The translations under genes were made by a program, and so were the position numbers. The notes beneath the pieces are model-generated. The model was given only the letters and a program-made list of their open reading frames with translations. It was not told the origin of the DNA and made no database searches. A DNA stretch of 64,000 nt, taken from positions 348,456,799 to 348,520,798 of the forward strand of contig NC_135497.1 of the NCBI RefSeq assembly GCF_052857255.1. The letters are read 5' to 3'. This DNA comes from Amblyomma americanum (lineage: Eukaryota; Arthropoda; Arachnida; Ixodida; Ixodidae). Each line of letters starts with the position of its first letter. Within the stretch, counting starts at the first letter, position 1. Shown here one piece after another: positions 20,481-33,064 of the stretch.

Positions 20481-23400
20481 AACCCACTTTATTTCAAATT
20501 TTCCTGTGTTTCATTTCTCCAAATATTCAGTGAATCAATTATTAAATAATTCTACTAACTCCTCATCCCCTATCACATATCAATCAGTCATCCATCACAC
20601 CACAAATTACCATGACGCGATTTTTTTTACGCAGCCTAGGATTATTTCCGCCAAGCGGCGTGAACTATTATTAATACGCCGACGGCTTTTCGACCGAACA
20701 AGCTGCATACGTTACAGCGTAATGATAGAGAAATCACTCATTGGCATAATATGAGGCTAATGCACGAGAACATGGCGCGCATGAACGAGAAGTTGGACAT
20801 ATTTAGCACACGAGTACAGAAAATGGCAATGTACCTAAACAACACAGTAGTACCGGCAATGGAGAGGATTGGTTCACAACACATCGCTGCGCAAGGCCCA
20901 CCTCGCGACGGTCTCACTGCAAGCGAAGGGGGCTACAATAGTCAACATGGCAGTGACAAATAAGACACGAAACCTCCGCGTCTGGCAATGGAACTGCAGT
21001 GAGATCTCCTCAAAAAAGGCGGTCCTGCTGCAGCTGGTCAAACCAGAAACCGAGAAGCCACCCGTCATTATGCTACAAGAAACACTCACAACCGAGCTGG
21101 CCCTTACGGGCTATAAGGCCGAAGGCCACAGAAACGAGCAAGGCAGAGGCGTCGCGTTACTGATTGGAAAGAAGATCCCGTACATTCGGCATGACATCCG
21201 CCACACCGCCTCCTATCTAGAACACCTCACGATCGAGATCAGACCGAACAACCACGTGGGGAACAACAAAGCATCTTTCTCACAAATCTGTACAGTAGCC
21301 CTAAGGATACCAGGCAAGGGTTCAGAGGCATTCTGGGCAAGATTGCGCACATCGCCAAAGATAGTCCGCTGATTGTAGGTGGAGATTTTAACGCCCCACA
21401 CCAGGCATGAGGCTACGCGTATCCCTCAAGTGAGGGCGATCGTCTTAAACGACAACCTCTGATCTCAACTTCACGCTGATCACAGACCCGGAAACTCGAA
21501 CTAGATGTGGCACTTCCACATGTCGAGACACCACACCGGACCTCACATTCGTCCGAGGCCTTGAGAATTGTGCCTGGCACAACTCGGGCATAGACCTTGG
21601 CAGTGACCGCTATATTCTCCGAATTAATACAGAGATACCGGGATAGAAGCAAAGGGAGTACAAACTCATCGACGGGGACAAATTTCGTTCAATACGGACG
21701 CAGCCATCCGACTCATCAGGGGCAAACACAAAGCACACGATAACGAGCTGGACCCAGCAGCTCAAAGCAGACAACATAGCCTCGGAACGAACGATTGCTA
21801 CGGATGTTAAGGTAGAGAGAATGGACAGTCCGCTAGCGAATCTTCTCGAAACCAAACAAACCATTCCAGCCAGGTTGAAGGGTCAACGTTTCAAAAGAAG
21901 ACTAGGAAGATAACTTGCCGAACTCAACAAGACCATTGATGAATACTGCGTGATTCTCTACCTACAACAATGGGACGAAGTGTGTAACTCCCTCAACGGG
22001 CAAATACGCAGAGGGAGTGGGTAGGTGCTCATAAAACACCTCCTCCATGAAAACGGAACAAAGTCCAAGACTATGCAACGGATCAGGCTAAGTAAATAAG
22101 TGCACCGTGCGATGCAAAGCAGTACTGCCGAAGCACTTCTGGATGACCTTGCGAAACGGTACTTACCGCATAAATTGGCGCAACCTAGTAACTTACAAAT
22201 GACGAACTATGACGGTGCCCCAAACTCAGAGCTAGATAAGGAGTTCACAGAGAGCGAAGTACGGTTCGCAATTCACGATCTCAACAGTAACTCTGCGGCA
22301 GGCCCCGATGGTGTCACAAATCGGGCTCTCCGAAATTTAGAGGACAACTCGGTAACAATCCTAACGCAAAAAAATCAACGAAGGCTGAAAAACTGGCCAT
22401 TTACCTGCAGAGTGGAAACATGCCGACATGGTCATCATCCCTAACCGAGCAAGCCGCAGGGCCTACCAAACTTAAAGCCAATCTCACTAACGTCCTGCCT
22501 AGAAAAGCTAGCGGAACCCGTCATCCTGAATATACTATCGGAATACGTGGAAGAAAAGGAGTACTTCCCCTACAATATGATCGGCTTTAGGCCGGGCCTC
22601 TCTACGCAAGACGCTATGCTACGAATCAAGAAAACTCTGCTGGATCGCCCCGCACGAGACACCAAGGCGCTACTTGGACTCGACGTGGAGCACGGTTTTG
22701 ACAACATCCACCATCAAGCCATTCTCAAAGCCATATCTGACCACAATCTTGGAACATGCTTCTACCACTATGTCAACACTTTTCTGGACGATCGAGTGAC
22801 CACTCCGGATAGGCGAGCACATCTCGGAGAGCTTTGATCTGGGCGATAAGGGAACACCACAAGGCTCCGTGCTTTCACCATTCTTATTTAACTTGGCGAT
22901 GACAAAGCTCTCTCGCGCACTGGGTGAAATTGCCGATGTGGAGCACACCATATACGCAGACGATGTCACCATCTGGAGCACCGGTGGCAGCGATGCGGAA
23001 TTGGAAGCTCGCATGCAAGAATCCAACTCAGTTACCGAGGCCCATCTCACCCCAATGGGACTTCGCTGCACTTCTAGAAAATCCGAGCTGCTCATCTACC
23101 ACGCCCCAAGACTAGGGCGCCCGTCCAACGACTGGCGCAAACACCACACTCCGTGCATAAAGTTACACGACATGGACGGAAATCGCATATCTACGGTTGA
23201 CAAAATACGAATTATAGGACTAATCATCCAAAGGAATGGCTCCAACTGGGCGATGCTGGACAGCATCACGATGAAGATTGCGAACGCGATCCGAATGTTT
23301 GGGCGCATCATGAATAGACACAGAGGAATGAGCGAGGACAACGCGATTAGAATGGTCCATGCTTTTGCACTCTGTCATATCACAGACGTGGCTGCGATGC

Positions 23401-24641
23401 TTAACTGGGAAAAAAGAATATCGGAAAAGGCTCGAAGTGCACATACGACGAGCTTTCAAGACAGCGCAGGGGCTCCCCGATAATGTCTCCACTGATCTAC
23501 TTTTACTGCTAGGAGTCCACAATACCTCTCACGAAATCATCGAGGCTCAGCACACGGCACAAATCACACGGTTATCAAGCACCAAAGAGTGCCGAGAGAT
23601 TCTCGTCAAACTCGGCCTGAACACCATAACAGAAAGGGAGAACGTCCTGCAGTTTGCTAAAGTCATGTGAGAAGCAATTAAAGATCTCCCCTTCCCAAGA
23701 AATGTACACCCGGTCCACAATCAAGAATGAAGACTTGCCCGCGCCAAAGCCCTCGCTCTGGATGCTGCAAGGTTTCCCAAATAGACAGCTTTCGTGGATG
23801 CAGCCTACATACCGGGAAAGCATGCCTAATCAGTAGCAGTAATCTATGGGCACGGGCGAACGCGCAACTCAATCACGCTTTACACCAAGAAGCCAGAGGT
23901 AGCTGAACAAGCAGCGATAGCACTAGCTCTCAAAGGCTCGAGCTTCAAAACTGTCTACAGGGACTCTAGAGCAGCCACACGAGCTTTCGCCATGGGCGGA
24001 ATAGAGAAGACGACGCTACGAATCTTAGGCGGAAGTAACATCACCGATCACTCTTTTGTATGGTTCCCTGCACACATGGGTAGCTTAGGGTGTGGTCTGC
24101 GGAATCTCATTGAGATCGCACACGAGGCGGCGCGAGGACTCATCGACCGCGTCCCTCCGGTTTCCTCTGCTACCCCACATATCGAGCACAGGGATCAGTT
24201 ATTGACGTACAACGAGCTCACTAAGCCCTTTTATTTTGGCAAACGATAGTTTCCCCTCCCGGGTAAAAAATTAACCCGCAGCCAGTTGGTCACGTTACGC
24301 TTGCTCCAAACGAACTCATACCCCAACCCCTGGCGCATGAACCACATCGACCCAGAGTACGACGGACATGTGTGTGAACAGTGCAGTGAACGTGTAGACT
24401 TGAACCATATGCTGTGTGATTGTGCATCGAGTGACGCCTACGCCAAGAACAAGGAACATTGGGACAAAGTGCTAAAGAGTGCTTCCCTTCAAGACCAGCT
24501 TCGGGCTGTCCAGGAGGCCCGCGCGGCGGTAGAGAGCTTCGGGATGTCTGTGCCGACGTCGGAACTGCCCTCTACACCTTGCGCCTAGCCGAGTGTCCTT
24601 CAGGATTCCTACTGTGGGATATAAAGTTTTACCACCACCAT
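20480..24641 (+). mobile_element. I-like LINE with RNase H, decayed
   Basis: A non-LTR element runs from a probable ORF1 3' end (about 20751-20963) through EN, RT and RNase H to a zinc-finger tail and a short 3' UTR ending ATAAAGTTTTACCACCACCA at 24621-24640. The same style of terminus (AAAGC/TTTTCACCACCACC) is seen at the ends of the two minus-strand LINEs at 52074 and 52825, so these may be related families. The left limit is approximate. No target duplication was identified. Confidence 0.75.
20751..24588 (+). pseudogene. I-like LINE ORF2 remnant: EN, RT, RNase H, zinc finger
   Basis: The frame 20869-21372 gives the endonuclease start (NLRVWQWNCSEISSKKAVL, PPVIMLQETL) and GRGVALLIGKKIPY; IVGGDFNAPHQ is readable near 21373-21405 in another frame. 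RT pieces are 22100-22444 (LNSNSAAGPDGVTNRALRNL), 22547-22837 (NMIGFRPGLSTQDAMLRIKK; LLGLDVEHGFDNIHH) and 22869-23483 (LSPFLFNLAM, HTIYADDVTIW with both Asp intact, RIIGLIIQ). RNase H is near 23760-24130 (VYRDSRAATRAF; WFPAHMGS). The C-terminal Cys/His segment CEQCSERVDLNHMLCDC lies at about 24370-24420. At least ten frame breaks make it non-functional. Confidence 0.78.
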
Positions 24642-25504
24642 CGACCAAAGCGCAGCCACACGGATGCAAACGAAAGCTATAGAGCTTTCTGGTAAATTTC
24701 GTAGTAAAAGAAAAAAATTATCCGCCAACACGGCCTCCACTTAAGAGCGATAGCTACAGGAGCTTCAAGTGATTGCATTGGTGCACTCAGCAAACGTGTA
24801 GAAAGCGAAATTGAAACATCCGCGCTTTTTTCTTTCCGGAAACATGCCTTCTCAGGCATAAGCAGAGTCATCTACCTCATGAATGTTGCACCACTATTGC
24901 AAATTACAGTCATTTTTCCTATATATGGTATATTCCCTCGTCATATTAGTTAATAAATTTTGTAAACGTGGGCATCACAACGCGGCGAATTGTTTAACAC
25001 TACCCGGAGCACTCTGCGACAAACGGTTGGGCCGTAAGGTTCGTCTAATGGTCATCGGAATGCACGATTTTTTGATGGAAAGGCCGTCGTTACAAATCCC
25101 ACAAATATTTCGGGCTTCATCTCAATTATAAATTTTATCCTGGGGAACATGTCAAGCCATTTAACACCACTTCGAACATTCTGCGTCAAACGGGAAGTCT
25201 CGAGATTTTATGCAAATGGTGGCCGCGGGGGAGGGTGGGTCTCAGTTCGATGGCCGATTAGTGGCACATATATAACGTATCGAAACAATAGGCATAGAGA
25301 AAGAAATTCATAAAGAGCGGACACACTCATAGGGCCCAGCGGCCCAACTAACTGTGGCGCACCAGGAGGCTGGGTGAGGGGTCTTGCGACTTTGGTTTCA
25401 CGCGCGAGTAATTTCAATGCTAGCAAGCGCTGCGGCCTGTGGCGCATTATTTCTTTTCACCGTGGTTTTCTGCCATTACCTGGTTACTTTCAGTCTAGAA
25501 AGAT
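24642..25504. other. No recognisable gene
   Basis: No supported coding region. The pair CAATTGT/TTTAACAC...CTGCGACAAACG near 24990-25025 and GCCATTTAACACCAC...CTGCGTCAAACGGG near 25150-25195 looks like a diverged direct repeat of about 160 bp spacing. Confidence 0.35.
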
Positions 25505-25817
25505 AACAATGATAATTGGTTTTTGCGGAAAGGAAATGGCGCAGTATCTGTCTCATATATCCTTGGACACCTGAACAACGCCGTAAGGGAAGGTATAAAG
25601 GAGGGAGTGAAAGAAGAAAGGAATCAAGAGGTGCCGTAGTTGAGGTCTCCGGAATAATTTCGACCACCTGGGAATCTTTAACGTGCACTGACATCGCACA
25701 GCACACGGGCGCCTTAGCGTTTTTCCTCCATAAAAACGCAGCCGCCGCGGTTGGGTTCGAACCTGGGAACTCCGGATCAGTAGCCGAGCGCCCTGACCAC
25801 TGATCCACCGCGGCGGG
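25505..25817 (-). repeat. Ruka-like SINE, near full length
   Basis: The best complete copy of the long-tailed subfamily. On the minus strand it begins CCCGCCGCGGTGGATCAGTG (A box), has the B box GGTTCGAACCC, then CGCCCGTGTGCTGTGCGATG, and ends beyond GGACACCTGAACAACGCCG (plus-strand text) with a TGTCTCATATATCC block at 25548-25561. tRNA-derived SINEs are transcribed by RNA polymerase III and mobilised by LINE enzymes. Three bases separate its head from the Harbinger transposon, because the TAA target site (25818-25820) directly follows. Confidence 0.75.
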
Positions 25818-25842
25818 TAATACCGCATTTACACGGGCGACC

Positions 25843-25918
25843 TTAACCGCAGTTAAGGTAACTACGGTTCCTCGTAACTATAGTTAGCCGCGCTCACACG
25901 GCAGACGAAACTGCAGTT
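25843..25918. promoter_or_regulatory. Left subterminal palindromes (paired Myb-like sites)
   Basis: Three palindromes lie just inside the left TIR: TTAACCGCAGTTAA (25843-25856), TAACTATAGTTA (25875-25886) and AACTGCAGTT (25909-25918). Each is an inverted pair of AAC(C/T)G-like half sites, close to the classic Myb recognition core YAAC(G/T)G. The element encodes a Myb/SANT-like protein, so binding is a reasonable inference. Confidence 0.55.
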
Positions 25919-27978
25919 ACGCCACCTAACCATAGTCACCCAAACCGAGCTTGCTGACCACAGTTTGCTACATTAACCGACAAGATGGCGGCGCCTGTGG
26001 TAACAGCAACATCGAATGACTCGTCCTCCCAGAGTTGTGTCATCTGGCTTGATTCAACAACCGCGGCCCCGATACGCATCTGATACGGATCTGATACGGT
26101 AACACGCGCAACGCTCGGATATATGCTGCGATTGTAGCGGAACTGAACGCCGGGCTGCCGCCGGGACAAGGCCCATACACCAGCAAACAAGTGAAGCTGA
26201 AAATGGAAAACCTCCACAAGAAATACGGTAAGTGCGACCTTTACCGAACGCTGCTCGTGCCATCGGGTTCTTCGCGCTGTTTTCATAGTGCAGCTGAACT
26301 GCTCAAGTAAGCCTCGCATGTGCGACAGTAGCATGTGTTGTCGCTGGAGCAACGCGTCGATTCTCTTCGCCGTCGTCGCACAGGTCTGGAGTGTAGAAGA
26401 CGATCTTGAGAATGCATTGTTGAGGTGGTAAGGCCTCGAGAGTAATGTCCTCAGGCAGGAGCAGCATACGCAGCACATAGAATCTTCGCTCGTGCACGGC
26501 GCTGCATGCAAACTTCGTCTTCCTGGTTACACACGTGTTGTTCGTCATTTTTATTTGCAAAATGCAAGCGGCAATGCTGACAGCATTGCTGTACGCGTCG
26601 CTATTACTGGCCACCTGCTAGAGTAACAATGCAGTTAATTGAATTTCTAGATTTTTCATATTTCTTTACCAGGCTTCACTGTGTACTAGCAGCATTTGTG
26701 AAGTAGTACACAAAGTGCAGCCTGGGAAAGATGTATGAATTAAATAAATCTATAAATTAACCAAGTAAGATAATGCTGGAATGACAATACTTGAACCATA
26801 ATTCACAGTCGTGGCTTCAATTGCAAAGCAGCAACTAGCAGGATGTAGTTTAGCCACATTGAAAATGTAAATTGCATTAATTAATTTCACCAGTACCTGT
26901 GCATAGGCATTAGACTCTTATGAAATTTTATTCTTGCACTGAGAATGTGTACAGTGAAGCTTAATCCACTGAGAGAAACGCTGTGATCACAACCTTGAAA
27001 TGTTTTTTTTTAGCAACACATTTAATGGCTCACATCATTTTTATTTGTTCAGGCAGCGGCAGCTGAGACGGACAGGCTCTTCAACTGGGTCGCCTGGTGT
27101 CCAATGGATCTTCTACTGGCAGCTCCAGTTTCCTTGGATTCCTTCTCATCAACGATGATGGGCGAGTTGAGGAAAGTTTAGAGGTAATTTGTGATTTATA
27201 CCATTGCGTGTAATCTGTTGTTCAGATCACTTCAGAATTTTATTGCTGCACATTTCTCAGTGCGGAACTTATACTCATTATAAAATGCTGGCCAAAAATA
27301 GATAATAAAGAACAGACTCAACCAGTTGTGTAAACCACTCCCACAAACATGAGCACTGGCCTCCACGTCTACATTTTTGCCTTGTGCTGTTGTTCTTTGT
27401 CATGAAACGTGAACCAACTAGCCAAGCAACTCCCACTGCTCATCCATAAATCCTTGTTTTTTTCTAGCAATTCCACGTATCGGTAGTTAGCTGGTTGTCC
27501 CCCATATACTTAATGTTACCATGCCAGAGCAAAGACCGCTTTGTTGTACAGGGAGTTCAATGTGCATTGCTGGTTTAGGTTACGTCCTTTTTTTTCAGGT
27601 GGGAATCATATGTCAAAAGGCACACACTGCGGATGGACTTAAGTCTCTACTAAGATGAAGTTATGGTATGCACCAGAATTTCGGTGCCTTTTTTTGCGTG
27701 ATATATTAATATTGCTAGTGCTGTATGACAATTCTTTCACACCTGTGCACACGCTGCTTCACCTTCATCCTTCTCTCTTGTAGATACTCATCTTCATCCA
27801 TTGATTCTATTAGCAACTGGGCTTGAATACAGTGGAGTAATACAGCAACCTGTGGATCATAAGCTGTTATTGCGAAATGTTGTTTCTCTACAGGGACATT
27901 GAAGGGAAGTAGCAAAGTAGATAATAAATTTCGATCTGATATCCGTAATGTCCAAGTAATTCAATAAAACAAAGTGGT

Positions 27979-28099
27979 GGGCTAGTTGGTCATTCATACT
28001 TGGAATGAACGACAGCGGACAACCACAGAAGAGAAGCGTTCTTTGTGTCGTGTCCTCTTCTGTGGTTGTCCTTTTTTGCGCTGTATTCGTTCGAAGTAT
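27979..28099. repeat. Hairpin repeat with GGGCTAGTTGG leader
   Basis: Arms ATACTTGGAATGAACGACAGC (approximately 27996-28016) and the reverse complement of 28078-28099 match with a few differences. The inner stem GGACAACCACAGAAGAG/CTCTTCTGTGGTTGTCC is a perfect 17 bp. It is preceded by GGGCTAGTTGG (27979-27989). The same leader precedes the hairpin at 57521-57625. The inner AGCGCAAAA word also occurs at the 3' side of the Penelope-like element (about 7105), hinting at a link. Confidence 0.65.
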
Positions 28100-28569
28100 A
28101 AGTAATATCTGTATTGTATTGCGTTTTTGTCTATAAGCTCTTTGTGCATGCTTTCTGTATTTATTGCCATTTCACATAAAATACACTCAATTGAAGGTTC
28201 AGTGCTGCCTATTCCTTCTTTCTGTATCATTCCATTTTTCGTGCTGTTTTTAAGCCTTAAATGATGAGGCAACTGACACAGCAATCATTCCTTTGGAACC
28301 ATTGGACAGACTATGGTGGGGGGATGTAGAGTAAGCTACTTCCGCAACCGTGGGCATTAATGGCAATGGGGAGCGGAAATGGCACTTGCGACTTCAAATT
28401 GCTGCGCCTTGTCATGCCAGAGTTCGCACCTCACCTTCCATGTACTTCTGCTCAACTCAACCTCATCAGCTCGGTTTACCCTTGATCAACCATGGCCCAC
28501 ATGCTTGCAAATGTTTAATATATTGCTTGTTATTGACTTTGATCAGCTTGGTATACTGTCTTGTTCCGC

Positions 28570-28910
28570 TGTTCATTCATTTATTTATTTTTACATACTG
28601 CGAGCCTTAACTTTGGCCTAAGCAGGAGGGCACACAATTCTAAAATCCATAAAACGATTAGCCGCAACAGCCACAAGTCATTTAAAGGACATAAAATCCA
28701 ACATTCATCACAACACCAACACTAGGAGCCGTACAAATATCCTCCAACTCCTTCACAAAACATTTCGAGTCGCATAAACCTAAAGGAAGGTGATTGCACT
28801 CCGCAACAGTATTCAGGAAAAAACTGAACTGAACCAGTTGGTTCATGTGAAAGTTGGGGCTAGGTAATCCTGATGTACATGTCTGAATCTTCATATATCT
28901 ATTTAGTTAT
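28570..28910 (-). mobile_element. LINE 3' terminal fragment inside Harbinger intron
   Basis: On the minus strand the frame 28894-28682 reads VQFSFFLNTVAECNHLPLGL, matching the FFxxTVxEWNxLP block common near the C-terminus of CR1/Jockey-type ORF2, followed by a UTR and an (AAAT)n tail at 28570-28590. Only this last part is present, as usual for 5'-truncated LINEs. Confidence 0.6.
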
Positions 28911-29518
28911 GTTCAAGAAAACAAAAATTTGAGCCGCTGCCTTCTTTCCAGTTTGGCCATCATAAGTTAGTGTTTTTGTAATATATTGTGGAAACGGATG
29001 ATTGCATTACATTAGAACACATTTAACCTCTTTTCTGAGATAACATGTTGTCTTGTATGTTTCATCATGTGCAGCTGCCAGTTGTCAATGAGGAAACCAG
29101 ACGGCTCGGAAGTGCTCCTGTCATGGGATGACAGCCTGCCTGAAGGAAACAAAAGAGACGACCTCTCACAACTTGCGGCCAGCTCCCCATTTGCAGTGCC
29201 AGTGCTGCAGTACCTGTACTGCAAAGCACAGGCAACAGCAGCGGCGACACAAGCAGAGCCAGTGCTGGCGTAAGCAGCAGTGCCACAGCAGGGGCAAGCA
29301 GCGGTGCCGGTGCTGGCACAAGCGCCAAAAGAAGGGAACCCCAAAAGAGCCGCCACAAGCGACAAGGATCTGCTATAGAGCAGCTAGTTGCCGTCCATAA
29401 AGGAGAAAGCGAGGCAGCAGCAAAGGCCGACCGCAAGGCACACAAAATGCGCAAGATAATGGTGCGCCTCCAGAAGGAAGCGAATGCCATAAATGCAAGC
29501 ATGGTGCAACTGCTTGCA

Positions 29519-31014
29519 TAATTTCTAGACAACAAAGAAAATAATGACTCGCTCAATAAAGAGTGATTAGAACAGCTGGAAGTTATTTTATATTACAGCA
29601 CGTGATGAGATGAAAGATCTTTTACTGCTGAAAGCTTTGTATTGTGTTTTAAACAGAGAATTGTATTGTGCGGGCTGGCTACTGTAGTAGCTTGCAGTAT
29701 TAGTTATTAACAGAGCTCATGCATACACTGCAGGGGTACTCAAATGCAATAATCAAACAAGTCTGTTGCAAGTACATTGCTGCTGCTCTCGCAGTAACAC
29801 TCCACCTGCTTCTCCACTCAGAGCCAATGGCTGTTGCATGTTCACCAGGAACTGTTTGCTGCAAGGCTGATATTTTTTTTGCAACATGACTGTCTTTTTT
29901 GGGGGGGATGGGAGGGGGAGGGGGCAAGTTATAGAACAGTGGGGAATTTTGACAACAGCAAAATAGTAATGACATGAAATTGATCACAGAAAGTGTACTT
30001 TGGTTTAACGAGTTGGGATGGAATGTAATCAAATTTATCACACTGTAATTCTTTCAAAGCTCTCGCCATTTGTTCACATTTACGTCACATATTTGTGTTT
30101 GCTTCGTGTGTGGATGATGTGTGTAAAAATATGAAGCTTCCACCTGTGACCGTCATGATTTCTTTACCTTCATGAGCAAAAGGAAAAAAAAATTCTCTCA
30201 ACTATTGCTTAATCTTCAACTAGATGTAAAATGTTCACTGTAATATGATTGTAAGTACCAACAACTTTATTTGGTCAAAGGTATCCGCTTCCACTGGTCT
30301 ACATCAGGTGCATGCAACAGCCTAGCGAAAAAATATGGTGATACCAAGGGGGCCCTTATTGGAAAGGTCTATATAGTGAATGTATTCATTCACTATGCTG
30401 CTTTCAGAATAAAGTTGAATGGCGCAACGGAACAAACATAGAAAGAAAAAGCGCCACTGCTGTCTCTTCCTGTGTTTGTTCCTTCCTATCATTCAATTTT
30501 ATGATGAACCAACTAATGCCTCAGCAAGTACTTCTGCTTTCAGAAGTAGGAGTGCAAGACTAAAAGCTTCTACTGCTTGACAAGGTACCAACAAGTTGCT
30601 GATTGGAAATGTGGCAAGATGACGGCCAGTTATACACGAAAATTATAAGCAAACAGCAAGTGATAGAATAGCAGCCAATACATAGACCATGTGACACAAA
30701 CACAACAATGAAAAAGGTAGCACAATGGCACTGAAACAGCAACATAAATAGCAGTGCTCAACAAGAATGAATCGTATAAAAATTGGAAGCTCATGCTATC
30801 ATTTTACTATCGTCTGTGAGCAAAACTGTTTGAAGAAAGAGATTTGTTCACAGGAAGTAATGAAATATTCATTATTAGCTCATTAGAGATGGTTGCATGC
30901 AGGTGAAGGTTTGTCATAAAAAGTACTAGTGGTTGGTACGAACCACTTCGTTTTGTAGTTTAACAAGAACCAATAATTAACATTAGCTATATAATGCAAG
31001 AATATTTTCTGAAA
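29519..31014. other. Harbinger internal sequence without a gene
   Basis: Between the end of the Myb-like gene and the SINE there is no supported coding frame. A polypurine run (GGGGGGGATGGGAGGGGGAG) lies at 29899-29918. Confidence 0.4.
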
Positions 31015-31190
31015 GCCTGGCCACGACGGCGGCTTTTTAATCGAGGTGTAAAGCAAGACGCTCGAGTATTGTGCAATGTCAGTGCATGTTAATGAACCCC
31101 ATGTGGTCGAAAATTCTGCAGCCCTTCACTACGGCATCACTCATAGCCCAAGCCACTTTGAAAGCTCAAACTACATAAACCAAACCTATT
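31015..31190 (+). repeat. Ruka-like SINE, short-tail subfamily, 5'-truncated
   Basis: GTGCAATGTCAGTGCATGTT, AATGAACCCCATGTGGTCGA and CCCTTCACTACGGCATCAC, ending CTACATAAACCAAACC, align with the copy at 51720-51873. It begins within the GGCCACGACGGCGGC segment after the B box. It is older than the 51.6 kb copy by visible divergence. Confidence 0.65.
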
Positions 31191-31499
31191 TTATGAAGAA
31201 CATGTAGGTTACGAAAATTACACTAGTTATAACCCTCATAACCTTCACCCCAGTAGGGAGTATGCATCATGTGCGTGCAATGGTAGCCATTTAAGGTGAG
31301 CCGAACCCAGAGTCTGCTCCGTCAATAATGTGTGTGTAGCTCTGTTCAGGGCTGTTCCCTCTTGGCAGAGGTGTCCTTCTTAGGTGCTCTCGAGTTTCCC
31401 ACGAACTGGGTTCTAGCTGAAGGCAAGGTGCTTGGCCAGGGCATCCCTGATGGCCACACCTGACGTCTCTGCCCAGTTGCTTGTGCACACCGGCTGAGG

Positions 31500-32650
31500 C
31501 CGCTTTCATCAGCGCTCTGCACCACACAAAACTAGCTTGAATCACAGCGGTCACTGAGCTGCTCACAAATGCTGTATAGCACACAAGCAGCACGGATCGC
31601 CAAACTAACATTGTGGATGTCACACTCAAGGGCCTTCAGCACCATTCTAAAGCATGCCTTGACACGTCCAAAAGCATTTTCGGCAACACGTTTGGCACTC
31701 GGGAGCCGGTAGTTAAAGGTCTGTGAGGGGGACCCATAGGCACCTGGAAGCAGTACAGCTTCATCCGGTGCGTCTGCAATGGGAAAGCTTGATCACCAAG
31801 AAGAATTGTGCCAACTCCCACACCTTCAATTAGCTATGTTTCTTGTCGGAACAGCTCACTAGCCAGAGTAACTGGCAGTCGAGACTTCTGAAACAGTGCT
31901 GGGTCATTCTTCCTACCAGGGCTCCCAAAATTCGTGCATAGTAAGCTCTATGTGTGGTCGACGACAGCAAGTAGAGCGACACTGTACCAGCCCTTATGAT
32001 TGTATTATTCAGCAGCTTCTTGCTTTGGGGGCACACCTCAATATGACAGCCATCCACTGCACCGACACCTTGAGAGAAACCACAGACTGCTCGGAATTTA
32101 CACATGTGCTCCTGAAGCTCAGCTGGTGTTGGGAAATGCACAAATCATGCTTCCATCTGCTCCACAACCACGCTGCAAAATTCGAGAAATATTAAATTAA
32201 CCGATGCAGTGTTCACGCCAAACAAGTTGGCAGCAGTCCGCTCTTCTGCTGATGTTGCGAGGCGGTACAAGCCGATCGCCACGCGTTTGTCCAGCGGAAT
32301 CGCTTTCCGCATGTTGGTATCTTGCCGGCTCATGCTTCCACAAACAGCCACCATGTACCGGAATGTGCCGTGGTTGATCCGAATGTTTTCTCGGAGTCCG
32401 CTGTCCGGAAGGTGCGGAAGCGTGGTCTCGTATCACAAGTCTGGGCGCGGGTACGCCGACAGATTTCGCTCAAGGACGGACAGGTGCGCCGCCGCCAGCA
32501 AAAAGAGCTTCGGCTGCCCCCGGTGTCACTTCCTCGTCTCTTCACGCAGCGCTCAGCTCCAGCATCTGTACGCGCAGGCGTTGTAGCGCTGCCTGATGCG
32601 CCAAGAACGCAGCCCGAAATTGAGCGTCGCCCTCGTTTACGACAGGCCTG
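31500..32650 (-). pseudogene. PIF/Harbinger DDE transposase
   Basis: On the minus strand the N-terminal part (from about 32545) reads QPKLFLLAAAHLSVLERNLS, later INHGTFRYMVAVCGSMSRQ and RKAIPLDKRVAIGLYRLATS with an HTH-like region (RTAANLFGVNTASVN). The nuclease has VGAVDGCHIEVCP (first Asp, about 32050), LLGDQAFPL (second Asp, about 31783-31797) and RVAENAFGRVKACFRMV (Glu codon at 31679-31681), so all three catalytic residues of the DDE_Tnp_4 fold are present. A TGA at 32145-32147, another stop near 32455 and a frameshift near 31838 inactivate it. It would cut at the TIRs and insert at TWA targets with its Myb-like partner. Confidence 0.82.
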
Positions 32651-33064
32651 CTAAGGCCCAACATAGGCTTGACACACAAGACGTCCGAAGGATCTTAAAC
32701 TACACAAGCACAGCACTCTCTGTTAAAGAAAAGCCACGAAAATAAACGATAGCAGTGAGCAGTCACGGGGAAAAGAGGCTAAAGTAGCTAAAGTAGAACG
32801 CGCAGCCGGCTACGAAGTCGACTGTGGTCATTGTTTAGAACTTGTTTTTAGATTTCGGCTAACGACAGCCACAAGCACAAAAAAAAAGTTTTTAAGCAGG
32901 TCTTAGCACAAGAAACAACGTTTTTCCTCTCATGTGTTCATTTCAACGTAGCCCTGTTTAATAATACGCCTCAGTGGGCGACGTCTTAACTTCAATGAGG
33001 CGAGTATCACATGATCTGTTTCGTGGCACTAACCGATATGGACAAACTGTGTGTAAGCGCGGCG

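Larger units (their letters stand above)
25985..29518 (+). pseudogene. Harbinger Myb/SANT-like protein gene, at least three exons
   Basis: ATG at 25985 gives MAAPVVTATSNDSSSQS, and after a frame break the exon continues with a Myb/SANT-like helix (IYAAIVAELNAGLP, then YTSKQVKLKMENLHKKY) ending at a GTAAGT donor at about 26229. A second exon follows the acceptor TTTATTTGTTCAG at about 27053. It contains RRTGSSTGSPGVQWIFYWQL and, after a frame slip, FLGFLLINDDGRVEESLE, then a GTAATT donor (about 27183). A last exon after the acceptor near 29074 ends with a Lys/Arg-rich coiled-coil tail (KMRKIMVRLQKEANAINASM) to TAA at 29516-29518. Family proteins help the transposase enter the nucleus and bind DNA. 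Splice sites are predicted from sequence only; frameshifts suggest decay. Confidence 0.65.

Noticed and set aside
25936..26511. 191-codon minus-strand open frame at the Harbinger left end
   Set aside because: It is antisense to the Myb/SANT-like exon, whose KMENLHKKY block is on the plus strand; no domain in the minus frame.
29065..29556. 163-codon minus-strand frame rich in Ala/Leu
   Set aside because: Antisense to the coiled-coil exon of the Myb-like gene; the hydrophobic look comes from the reverse of GCA/CAG-rich codons.
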